From the NCBI GenBank assembly GCA_029706075.1, contig JAINUG010000031.1:620001-684000 (forward strand): DNA of 64,000 bases, read 5' to 3'. Positions 32,586-43,440 of the stretch are shown piece by piece (the first letter of the stretch is position 1; each line of letters begins with the position of its first letter). The translations under genes were made by a program, and so were the position numbers. This stretch comes from Aldrovandia affinis. Lineage: Eukaryota; Chordata; Actinopteri; Notacanthiformes; Halosauridae. Below the pieces are notes generated by a model. The model had not been told where the DNA came from and did not search any database. It saw only the letters and a list, made by a program, of their open reading frames with translations.

Positions 32586-34939
32586 GCCCTGTCAGAACAA
32601 AGTAAACAGTTTGTGTGTGGACTGCATGTACATGATTTGATGTATATAGAGGCTACAGATCCTGTTTGTCTGAGATGCTTACAAACAATCTCAAAACATA
32701 CAGATTCCTCGTATACCAAGGTTTACCAGGCAAGCCGTCTTGATGTGTGTTGCTTGAGCTAATAACAGATAGTATTCAATATATTTCATAAGGAACATTT
32801 CCTGGTCATATAAAACATCTCACTGTCATAGTCAGCAGCAGGCATTTCATATAGCTTGATAATTTTGTTTTTTACATTTTAGTTATGTGTTTTAAGAAAA
32901 TGCAGTTCTCTATAATCGAAGTGTCAGAATCCATTCATAATTGTCCACATGTTCTTAAGCGGGAAAGGTGTCCCTTCCACTTTGCCTTTCCATTGCCACA
33001 TGTATGCAAACAATGAGGCATACATCCATGTGTGTATATGCATAATGTTGGCAAGAGTTGTAATATTTAGTGATATTACAGTCACATAGTACAGAGTTGA
33101 GCCATGATGAAACATTCAAACTATTTGGTACAGTTCTTTCAATTAAATGTATAAGTTATAAGAAAATTAAATAGTGCAATCTTAGTAAAGATTACGTGCA
33201 TATTTGTAATGCTAAAAATGAGTGTGGCGTAATTGTGAAACTGGTTTACTCGAACAACTGCTGGCCATTCAAACCTGTTTCAAACGGCACACTGCATCGT
33301 CCCCACTACCTTTACTTTTTCTTCCACCACTATTGTTGACGTGGCAAGCGTTCAGTCACATGTCCTCAGTGCAGGTGGTTCCCATTGCATGAATCTTTAC
33401 GGCTGATTGTCTTGCGTGTGATGAATGTCGACCCTCTCTCTCTTACTTCACCTCTGGAGAGTTGTTTGCCTGTCACTTGCTTCTCTGAACGTACTCACAG
33501 GGTAAGGCCTTTAGGATAAGTCCTGAGGCATCTTCCCTTTGCTGGCTCGAAACAATTTTGTTTGGTTCTCTCGGTTTTTCTGTTGCACACACTGGTATGT
33601 GGTGGATTTGGGATTTATGCATCTTTAGGATGGTCTTAAAATGCAGGAGTTGCTTGCATTGCTAGATTCCAAGCATTACTGAGTCAGCTGTTGTCTGCCA
33701 CTGTGAGACTGATCCTCACAAGTATGTCTGCTTTCTACATTACTGTCTGCTAAAATTAAGCTGTCGAGATTTTTTAAGTTGCTGACTTCTACAATAATAC
33801 AAATATATCATAGAATAAAAAAAAATAATGTAGGCAGAACTGAAATGATTATTTAAGTTTTAATTAAAACAAAATCTCAGTTTCATTCCAGTACCAAATG
33901 TTATTCATTCAAATGAACCTCTTGCATACATCATTCGTCTCTATTCTGTGAAATCATCTAATGGAATAATATCTGCAGGGGGTGGCTACATGAATAGACA
34001 TCAACACTAAGAGGATTAGCTACATTACTGAGTAGAAGTGTGGTAGCCATATTCCTGGAAGCATACTGTACCTACAAAAACGGTTTCATAGTTCACAGTT
34101 AGGTTTGAATAAATAATTGATTCTAAGCACAATTATGATCAAAACAAATAATCAACTGTGACTAGAGGGCAGCAGTTACCAATATATTCCTTAATAACTA
34201 AATAAATGCATGTACAGTATGTAAAGATGACGGTGGGGGGAGGGGGGGGTGAAATAAAAGGAGAAAAAACTGTACATGATAATTCCATTACTTCTCTCCC
34301 TCAAAGGTCTGACAGTGAAAAGTCTGATTTATTCATAATAAGAAGCATGGCAAGGAGCATTAAATAAAAGCAAAGGACCGAAAACCAGGATTTTTCTGCT
34401 GAGAAAAGCAAGTTACACACCAAAACAAATCAAACTTCAGCGTGGACAATGCGCTGCTAGCTCTTCACCTTGACTTAACAGAAATAACCGTTTGGTGCTA
34501 CACAACCAATTAAAGCCGCTCCCGTGCTTATGCATCACCTTGAGTGTCACTCGGGAAAACAGCAATCTTTGTTCCTTTGCAGATAAAGTGTGTTTCACAC
34601 AACAAAGACTGCTTATCGAGCCCTTTCATCATCTGAGGGGTTGTTTAGTAAACTCTAATAACCTTGTGTGAAACGCTGAGGCCTGTTTTTCACTGGGTTC
34701 TGAGGCGCATCGCAAAAATCCAGCCTCCACCCATTTCACATCTGTCTTTCCATCAGTAGTCTAAGGCCAGAAACAGCTGCTGTTTAACATGAGACAGATC
34801 ATACAAGAAGAAAAACACAGGTTTCATCCTTCTAGAATGATTATTATTATGAATGCTTAAAATGTTCTTAAACTTGCAGATGTCCCTGACCCATGGGTCT
34901 AATATAGCGGCGGCTGGTGAAATTTCAGTTCTAAATGCC
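32586..34939. other. Unassigned non-coding DNA
   Basis: No gene is recognised. 34230-34250 is a G-rich run (ggtggggggaggggggggt) able to form a quadruplex. 34440-34745 is a complex, repeat-free stretch with octamer-like ttatgcatcac and cctttgcagataaag words, flagged as a possible conserved non-coding element. Confidence 0.4.
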
Positions 34940-34971
34940 CCCCACACACACACACACACACACACACACAT
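34940..34971. repeat. (CA)n microsatellite
   Basis: A short C run followed by an uninterrupted CA tract, read directly. Confidence 0.95.
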
Positions 34972-37900
34972 TAGTCATATAAAACAAACTTTAAACTTAA
35001 ACTTTAAGATATAAACTTAAACTTGACTTATGAATTAACAAATACAATTAGGTAAAACTATATCCTAATCAAATTAATTTACCCACTTACCATTTAACTT
35101 ATCAGTAAATATTAAAAGTTCAAAATGCAAATCAAAACGCCGGTACCACCAATGAAACTTCACATTCATGTTTTCCACCAAACTTTCCCCTTTGAAAGGG
35201 GTTTTGCCAGTGACTCAACACTGTTCAGGGCTAAAGTAGCACCAAAAACCTGAGTCTGATGTGAAGATGCCATCTTTGACTACAGACCCGTCGTACCAAC
35301 ATGACACTGGGGCAATGTCTACAATTATCCAACAAAAAATCTGGTAATTCAGCAGGCAATTTGTGAGTAGGAAATCAAAAACGTATTTGTGTATTTAGTA
35401 TTATTTATTATTACGTATAAAAAACCCCAGATGTATTATTGTGTCAGAGAGAAATCAATCAATCACAATTTAGCATTTTATTGTTAGATTGGTATAATTT
35501 GTTTTGTGATCTGCTCAGATCAAAGAGAGCCCATACACTGAGAACTCTGGACCCTTGATATGGGACAAAGAGGGAGACTCCATATGCTCATGATTTATGG
35601 CAAGGTGCTCCACAGAGGTAACTCAGATGTAAGCAGTGTTTGTGCACTGTCTGTTCACATGTACACATACACACACGCGTACACAAAAAATGTGGCATGC
35701 TGCGAGGAAGCAGCTGGGGATTGAAACAGCAATTAGCATCCACAAAGAATAAGCTGTGCAGTGGTAATTCATAAAAAAGGTGCCACCGCAGCATACACCA
35801 CAGGCTCATATTTTAAGACCGATGCTGAGTACTTACAATGAAACTAAAATGAAATGTATACCAGTTTTTCGGAAGACTTTATTGAATTTTAGAGACATAT
35901 AAAATGTCAAGGAACAGATTATTTGTTTCAAGGACTCAAGAATCATATTCCAAAATCCTGAGCCTTAAATAAGAAGTTGTTTTGTCCATCATTCAAAATG
36001 ATCATTCTAAATCAACGCATACCAATGAAGAGAGTGAAAAGAATTCTACTCACCTTACTATTAGCCTTTGCAGTTTGACCAATCGAGAAATGGCTTGTAT
36101 ACAAAAGAATGACCAGGAACTATGACAGTGATTTCTCAACAATGCAACAGGCATGATAGCACTGTCAGGCTGGAAAGGAATAGTTGCCATGCCCTACACG
36201 ACATAATATGCTAGAGTAATTTGTTGAAGTAGTAAAAGTCATATGGTTTGGTATGGAACTGGTCCTGTTCATAGTTCATTCCATAGCAAAAATTATACGA
36301 TGACACTAGTACTAGTAGATATTTTGAAAAAAGGAGTAGCAACAACTGAATAAATAGTATACTACATGGCCAATGATGGCTGTTTTGAGTAAGGGCGGCA
36401 TTATTTTGAATTAGAATTTTGCTTATTTTCAAGTACATGAACAACATATCATAAAGATCTGTTCATTTGTTCATTGAACTGTTCATTCTAACTCTCAAAA
36501 TAACCTTTATTGACCTTGTCAGTGGGTGAACACAGCTTTTTTTTACGGAACTGTAGACAAAAAACTATTTGGCAAAAATCTATGTGGGAAGTGCTTGCTA
36601 GCTCAGTCCTCATTTGATATTTTGACAACAGCATTCTAATGCTTAACAATAGTTCTTAACAAATTTCAATTTTTTGGGATTTATGAACATATCTACCTCA
36701 CCTACTTGTCACAAAAATGGTAAGAATATTTTGTGCTGTGTTGGGAACAGGCTAAAACTGAAAGCATGGTCAGGTCAAAACAGTGCACAAAATTGCTCTC
36801 AGCGAAATCTGCTCACTTTCATAGAATTCCATTCAACCGCCATGGCACCAAAGAATTTCAGTACTACTTATTTTTAACTTAATTTGCCCCAGTAGGCTTT
36901 CAGTATTATGGTATGGATTCATGTTTTTTGGAACTACAAGACATGTGGGTACGTCAAGTCGATTGAAGCTGAACAAAACAGAAATCGTGAATGAAGACTT
37001 TGGTGGGGGGATTTCAAGGCCTAAACTAATCAGCATCACCCTGATTTCTATATTGGTTGGCTACAGAAATCTGTCAAGATGACAAAAACAAACACCTTTT
37101 GCTATGAGGCGGAATTTACAGTGACTACCCCCGCCCTCCATAGGCACGTTAGTTACATTTCTAGTTCTCAAACGTTCTGCCACAACTGCCTATAAAATGG
37201 TGCAGGCATTTTTGTTTACAGCACTTGTCAATGGGACAGATTTGTGCATTCGACAACACAATTATAATTTTTTTTTTTTTTTTTAAAGAAGAGTATTAAA
37301 AACATATTTTACTTTCTAGAAAAAAAGTATTTGGGACAGAACCCATATGCCATTTACTATGTCAAGTTTGTGGATTAATACTGCGTGACCTGCATTTGTC
37401 GCTGTAAACATTTCTCAACTTGCGGCAAACATCCCTTGTTTTACATTACAATATCAAGATGCAATATTTACTTACTATGTTGTACAGTAGCCAGCATGGT
37501 GTCAGCATGAATCAACGTATCCTCCAGTCCTCCCAGCAACCCAACTACTGTATGTGGGATCAGGAGACTAAGCATACCGAACAGGTGTGTGGTTTCAAGA
37601 TTTTTTATTTTGTTTTTACTCCTATTTTCTAAAGATGTACACTGGAAGTACACCACGTACATACACCGCAATGTCATCCACCCGGATGGACAGGAGCTAG
37701 GGATGCATTTCACTTCAAGTGTGCGAGGAGCTGACAGACGCCTGAACAGCAATACAGCATTCATCAAAGCATCTGTGGGAAAAGGCATTGGCCATGAATA
37801 CTGAACCAGTACAGCACACCTGCAGCTATTAACACTGCCAGCTCCAAAGAGTGGAGACTAAAAGTGGAGCTGGCTGAACCTGTGCTCTGCTATCAGAGGG

Positions 37901-38474
37901 CTGACCCCACTAGACAACACTGAGCTCAGGATGTTAAACCACACCACCGGCTCCATTCATCACTGTTATGTTTATCACCCCGGTGAAGATTAGACCTCAG
38001 CTACTGTACCTGCCCCACACTTGCTGCTTTGGATTCGACACAATAGGCTCAAGTCTAAGTGCCGCAGGTTCATTTCATACCTGCAATATACAATGCTACA
38101 GATTAAATTAAGATATTATATCATTGGACATTTCATTGTCAACGTAAATGACAATATGTGGTAATTTCCTTTTAGAAAGAAGTACTATGGTCACAAAATG
38201 TTAGATAACACTACATGGGCAAAATGTGGAAACAAATGTTTGTTTGAATATGAGAGCATTTCATTTCCCTTCAGCATTACCACCAAACATATTAAGGCAC
38301 TGACGTCTTTTTATAGCATCGCATGCCAGGCGTATACATCTCTGCTATAAACCTGGCAAAGCCAGTGCAGTTCAGAGTGATAAACCCGCCCAAATCACAT
38401 CAATTCAGTGAAGGCGTTCTAAGGTGAAGGCCACAATTCAAACCGGCGATTCAAAAAAACTATGAGACACAGGT
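34972..38474. other. Unassigned non-coding DNA
   Basis: No exon or mobile element is recognised. There is a poly-T run at 37267-37284. The frame at 37788-37468 (minus, 106 codons) has no domain. AT-rich throughout. Confidence 0.4.
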
Positions 38475-38613
38475 TAGATAAGATAAGATAGCCTTTATTA
38501 ATCCCGGGAATTTGGTTTGTCACAGCAGCAATGATACAGAAGGTAGTGAAAGAATACACAAGATATACAGAACATCACAGTATACTGAAATAATAAATAC
38601 TAAAATACAAGCG
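38475..38613 (-). repeat. Probable LINE 3'-end repeat with GATAA tail
   Basis: agataagataagatagcctttattaatcc followed by gtttgtcacagcagcaat resembles a widely dispersed fish repeat. In the reverse orientation it ends in (TATCT)n repeats, as expected for a LINE 3' end. A SINE is inserted at its right side (38614). The family is not assigned. Confidence 0.45.
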
Positions 38614-38975
38614 GGCGGCACGGTGGTGCAGTGGATAGCACTGTCGCCTCACAGCAAGAAGGTCTCGGGTTCGAATCTAGGCCGGGGGCCTTTGTGTGGA
38701 GTTTGCATGTTCTCCCGTGTCCGCGTGGGTTTCCTCCGGGTACTCCGGTTTCTTCCCACAGTCCAAAGACATGCACGTTAGGCTAATTGGAGAGTCTAAA
38801 TTGCCCGTAGGTATGAGTGTGTGAGTGAATGGTGTGTGTGCCCTGCGATGGATTGGCGACCTGTCCAGGGTGTATTCCTGCCTCTCGCCCGGAACGCATG
38901 CTGGGATAGGCTCCAGCACCCCCCCGCGACCCTGACCAGGAATAAGCGGCTTAGACAATGGATGGATGGATGGAT
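38614..38975 (+). mobile_element. Full-length Mermaid-like tRNA-derived SINE (family C) with target duplication
   Basis: The head ggcggcacggtggtgcagtgg (box A-like) and gggttcgaatc (box B-like) are intact. The body then runs through gtttgcatgttctcccgtg, cctccgggtactccgg and gattggcgacctgtcc to an ATGG tetranucleotide tail. It is flanked by perfect copies of aaaatacaagcg (38602-38613 and 38976-38987; one further t also matches). The intact boxes and perfect duplication suggest a relatively young insertion. Confidence 0.94.
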
Positions 38976-38987
38976 AAAATACAAGCG

Positions 38988-40311
38988 TATTAGTGGCTGA
39001 GTAGTGACAAGAGGTGTGTTTGAAATACACAATTCCACAAACCACCCTCTAAGAATCTGATAAATGTCTAGGCACATCCCTGGGATGCCTATCACTACTA
39101 CAAGTAAGTGCTTTTCCCAGACGGTAAGGTAAGTGTGTCTTCAAATCTCACAAGATATGAGCATCTGGGACTGGTATTTTTATTAACATTTTTCTAAAAT
39201 GAGTCATGTGTCAGTCTAAAGATGTTGGGCTCTGTTATGGAGTGCTTTATATAGTCCTAGGAAGTGTGACAATAAGATAAGGCAGTAGCCACTCAGTGAA
39301 CGGTTTTAATGGTGCAGTAATTGCTAACTACAAGTTGTAATGGAGGGAAAAACCTAGCAAGTGTTTATTAAGGTTCCCACTGGCTTTAGATAACTAGACT
39401 TACCTGAAGTTAAGTAGATAAAGATTAAGATAGTCTGCTCTATCCTAACATGGCTCCATCACCATGTTACAGCTAAGTAGTTTATTTGTTTAGCATAATA
39501 GTCAAACTGCATTTTTGATGTTGCTCAAGTGGATGTAAACAAGGTACTGGAGCTAGCTGATTTATAGCTTTGATGTAACAAATATTCCTCACCACTTGTT
39601 TACTGTATGTCCGTTTGGGAATAATTTCCTTCATATGATAGGCATTCCTTTGCAAGCTAGTCTTTACAAATAGGTATGCCATTAATTGTACATCACAATT
39701 AACATAATAATTTTTTATTCAGCTGTGAAGTATGTTAGTTTTCTCATTATTAAAGTGAAAAATCTGAAAGATTAAAGTAGCTTGCTATTTAGCCATGTTA
39801 CACAGCTAGCTAATTAACCAATAGATGGTTAGAGAAGACTTTTCCAAACAGTAATTTGTTTGGCTAGGTGACTGTGTAAATGTTTTCAAGAATTTCAGTA
39901 AAAAGTTTTTTAAATAATACAAAGTATGAATTTTTTTCAGCAAACCCATATAGTGAAACCAAAGGTGGATATATCACACTGTATAATAACTTTACCAAGT
40001 ATGGCATTTGTAGCTTCACAGCTGTGGATGGTGTGTTTTTTGTGCAAAAGCATAAGCATTACCATATGTTATCCTGACAGGTAACAATAGTCTTGGCATT
40101 TTAAATATGCAGACTACTATCTAATTGGCTACGTACAGAATAGTGACCAAATGAAAGAAATATTGAATTAATTGAATTGAATTAAATATCAATAATATAT
40201 CAGTAGCTATTCTGCCCTGTGTTATCTAGGGGCAATTATTTTGTCCTAATAATGACAGTCCTATAGTCCTGTCAATAGTCCTTGTTATAAATCCATCAGT
40301 ATCTTTTATAT
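38988..40311. other. Unassigned non-coding DNA
   Basis: Nothing recognised beyond scattered ctagcta words; AT-rich. Confidence 0.4.
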
Positions 40312-40319
40312 AACTGAAT

Positions 40320-41142
40320 TAGGGATATTAATGATTAATCATTGATCGATTAATCGCCGTTAAGAATTTGATCGATCAAGCATATCAAATTAACGATTAT
40401 GTATCACAGCACTGCGGAGTTATCCAATAGCACAAACTCTAGTGAGTGTAATAATATTTGCAACAGTTAAAACCTTGTTGATTTTATAAAATACATCTAG
40501 CAATATTTCACAAAATAAACAATTTACAACGACAAAACTTTTTTGTCATATTTTGTGTAGCCTAATGTTACCTCAGCCGACAATAACGTGGTCTCTTGAA
40601 TTAGCTAAGCACAACGTTACTACCACATTTCTCTGAGTTTTTGGTTAAATCTTTTTTTTTGGACACGACAGTATTTATGCATCCCTGGGACATCAGTTCA
40701 GTTGGAACGAGTGTTCTCAGTGGCTGGTCTTACTGGAAACAGGCTGCGCACATGGCCGACCCCTGAACACATGGATATGCTTATATTCATAAATAAAAAC
40801 CAGTAAGGGGACGAGTTAGGAGGTAGGCTCTTTTTTTTTTCAAGTTGCCAAGCCTTCGCTGCCGGACAGCCCTTTTAATTTCAAATGGAATATTGTTTTC
40901 ATTGTTAGGCCTACTGAGTGGTGTTTCATTTCCTTCATAATTCTTATTGTTTTATGCTGTTAAAATATGACCGTGTCTCAAAAGTTTGAGTAAAGCTTTG
41001 ATTAAGTAGAAAAACCTGTATTTTGTATTCTCTGTCATACGCTACATTTTGCAGTTTTTTTTATTTGAAAGATTCATCGATTAATTGTTTGTTAACGTGG
41101 GCGACGATCGATCAAGGAAATTTCTTAGAATTAGCATCCCTA
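40320..41142 (+). mobile_element. Internally deleted hAT transposon with intact ends
   Basis: It starts tagggatattaatgattaat and ends, in reverse complement, tagggatgctaattctaag. Perfect 8-bp duplications aactgaat flank it (40312-40319 and 41143-41150). Eight-base target duplications are the hallmark of hAT elements. Inside, the only coding trace is the transposase C-terminal dimerisation region (40674-40806). Most of the transposase is missing, so the copy could move only with enzyme supplied by a relative. Confidence 0.92.
40674..40806 (+). pseudogene. hAT transposase C-terminal dimerisation domain (partial)
   Basis: The frame reads YLCIPGTSVQLERVFSVAG and then NRLRTWPTPEHMDMLIFIN, finishing KNQ and TAA. 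This is the conserved hATC block (usually T/S-S-x-x-S-E-R-x-F-S, followed by N-R-L, P-E and L-I-F-I-N). A glutamine-leucine stands where proline-serine is usual before ERVFS. There is no start codon and the catalytic domain is deleted. It is the last exon or end of the transposase of the surrounding element. Confidence 0.85.
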
Positions 41143-41150
41143 AACTGAAT

Positions 41151-43225
41151 GCCTCAAAATGGTATCGGAAAGAAAAGATGCATTGTGTTTCATAATTTAG
41201 ATTTTTGTTTGTTTGTTAGTTTTATCCCTGCAGTGTAAAAAATCCCACTGAAAAATGTAAAAACAAATACTGATAGAAAAAAGGATTGGTTGTCTTATTC
41301 CTGATTTATAATTTATTATAAGTGCTTTTTTGATAATGTACGCATAGCTGCCTCTTTAACAGTATTATTATTAATATCATTTAATCCGTGAATGGCTGAA
41401 ATCTGAACCTGGTTTGACATTAGTTGTCTTTTCCTGAGGAGAAGGCAGTCAGCTGGCCCTGCTCTACCTCTACCTCAGTGTTCTGGGCATCAGGAGATGA
41501 GGGCCCATATGTATTCACTGGATTGCACCCCTGAGACTAATCAGCTAGGCTGCAGGGACGTGGAGGGTTTATAAAGTCACTGATTTAGAAATTAAGGCAC
41601 AAAGTGGCAAATTAATCATCATTTCGCCAGACTAAGTGACAGAAAAGTGCCATCGCAGAATCGATCAAAATCGTGGGCATTGCATTTGTAATAAAGTAGC
41701 TCATGACACACTTTGCCTTTCTTGAGAGTGATTTTGCTAATTATTTATGTCGGCTGAGCATACCGATCCTCTTCAGTGCCATTTGAGCAACAAATGAACC
41801 CTTTTATTTTTACAGCTATTAACATTCCCATCGCTAATTTGCCCCCCCCACCCACCCCCCCAAAATACTTTTGTCTGGGTAAATAACACACTAAGTGCAC
41901 CCACAAAAAGCATACTGACACATAAGCACACAAACACAAAGATAATTGTTCAAAGCCCGGAATGTAAGATATGACAAACACTCAAATTTTGCATATTGAT
42001 ATTTTATGTGAAATGCATCATCATAACTAAAATTACACTTTAAAAAGTGTCACATATGGTATGTCTTTCTATAAGAGAACCATATTGATAGTAAGCAAGT
42101 GTTGGACTTGAATTTATGTCCTCTACACAGATTCAAATTTTAGATGTAAAAGCTATAGTTCAGTAAAAAAACTAATCTCTGAAATGTTACTTGCAACTAA
42201 GACTCACTAAATGAGATTCTTCATTAATAAATACATGTTTTCCCACCCCTTATCCTAGACCTGCCTTGATTGGAGTATCCTCTAAGCCACACAAGATCCA
42301 ATCACTTGAATTTGCAAGCTCTTTATAGTTAAGTGACACATCCTTACTGGTAGATTAAAATAGCACTGCTCCATAATACAATGAATGAAAAGATGCAAAA
42401 TTAAAGAAACACTTCATTTCCCACGACATTTGTTCCGAATCCTTGTGCAATTTAGAATGCAATCTGTGTCCCTCACAAAAGACACTGGTACTTTACCTTG
42501 GAGCCCTGAATAATAAAATAATAAATGTATTATTATTGTAACGACGATGGCCATGAACTGTTATCGTTGTTAAACTTAGTCTTCTTCTAACTTTTTATTC
42601 ATATTATTCATGCACATTGCTTGGTGTTTCAGATATTGTATGGGGAACCTGTAAACAGTAATAGGAAGAGAATAATCGCAAATTAAGCACCACACGAAGG
42701 ATCAAACCAGAAAGAATGGAGATTATCACTCTCTCACATCATACACCTGCCCTCGTCAATAGCTTTAAATTCAAAGTCTACAGCACAGTCTAACAAAGTG
42801 GAGAAAACTTAACCATTATAACGACTAAAACATAATTCACTTCGTCGTAACTGCAGATGCCCCGTCATCTTTATGCAAGGGTGTTTTTCAAAGATAATTT
42901 AACAGGGGAGAAACGCATCCAAACATTCGTTAAAATTCTGAGCATGCATGCAATCTACGTACCAAACGATATTCAGTCAAAAGACGAAGTAGCCTACTTA
43001 TCGTATATCAAGTTGGCACGGCACATTCCGCAAATATCAGCATTTTTGTTTTTAGAAAAATGAAGAAAAAAACCAGACATTTCAGGCACGTGTATTCACT
43101 CAGATCTACGAAGCTGGAAAATGTGGTGCAACAGCCTTTTTAGAGCAATTATTATGACTCACTTAAACTCACGGATTTACTAACGGTAGCTACTACAAGA
43201 GACAAACGTATTGTAAAGGGTTCCG
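41151..43225. other. Unassigned non-coding DNA
   Basis: 41390-41700 is a complex repeat-free stretch (aattaatcatcatttcgcc, cactaagtgacagaaaag-like words), flagged as a possible conserved non-coding element. 41842-41861 is a C-rich run whose complement could form a G-quadruplex. No gene is recognised. Confidence 0.4.
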
Positions 43226-43440
43226 CGGAGCCTTACCTTAGAACGAACAGACAAATGTCAGTTCCCGAACGCAATGGAGAGGCACTTCTGTTGTTAGGTG
43301 TTCTTAGACAGAGAGGTCCGTTGCTCTGGGAGCAGAATTGTTGGCAGCTTGATGTCCGAACAGAGGGGTTTGTTCTGTGCGCACGTCTGGTTGTCGGTTC
43401 AGGGTAAGCAGCATGGTAGACCCCTCCCCCGTCCCACATA
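43226..43440 (-). other. Candidate untranslated first exon (weak)
   Basis: The block is richer in GC than its surroundings. On the minus strand it ends in cgttctaag|gtaaggctc (exon end about 43236), a good match to a vertebrate splice donor. The sequence ahead of it (about 43440 down to 43237) contains an open frame of 68 codons with no recognisable domain. No TATA box, CpG island of size or downstream exon is evident, so this may be chance. Confidence 0.18.
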
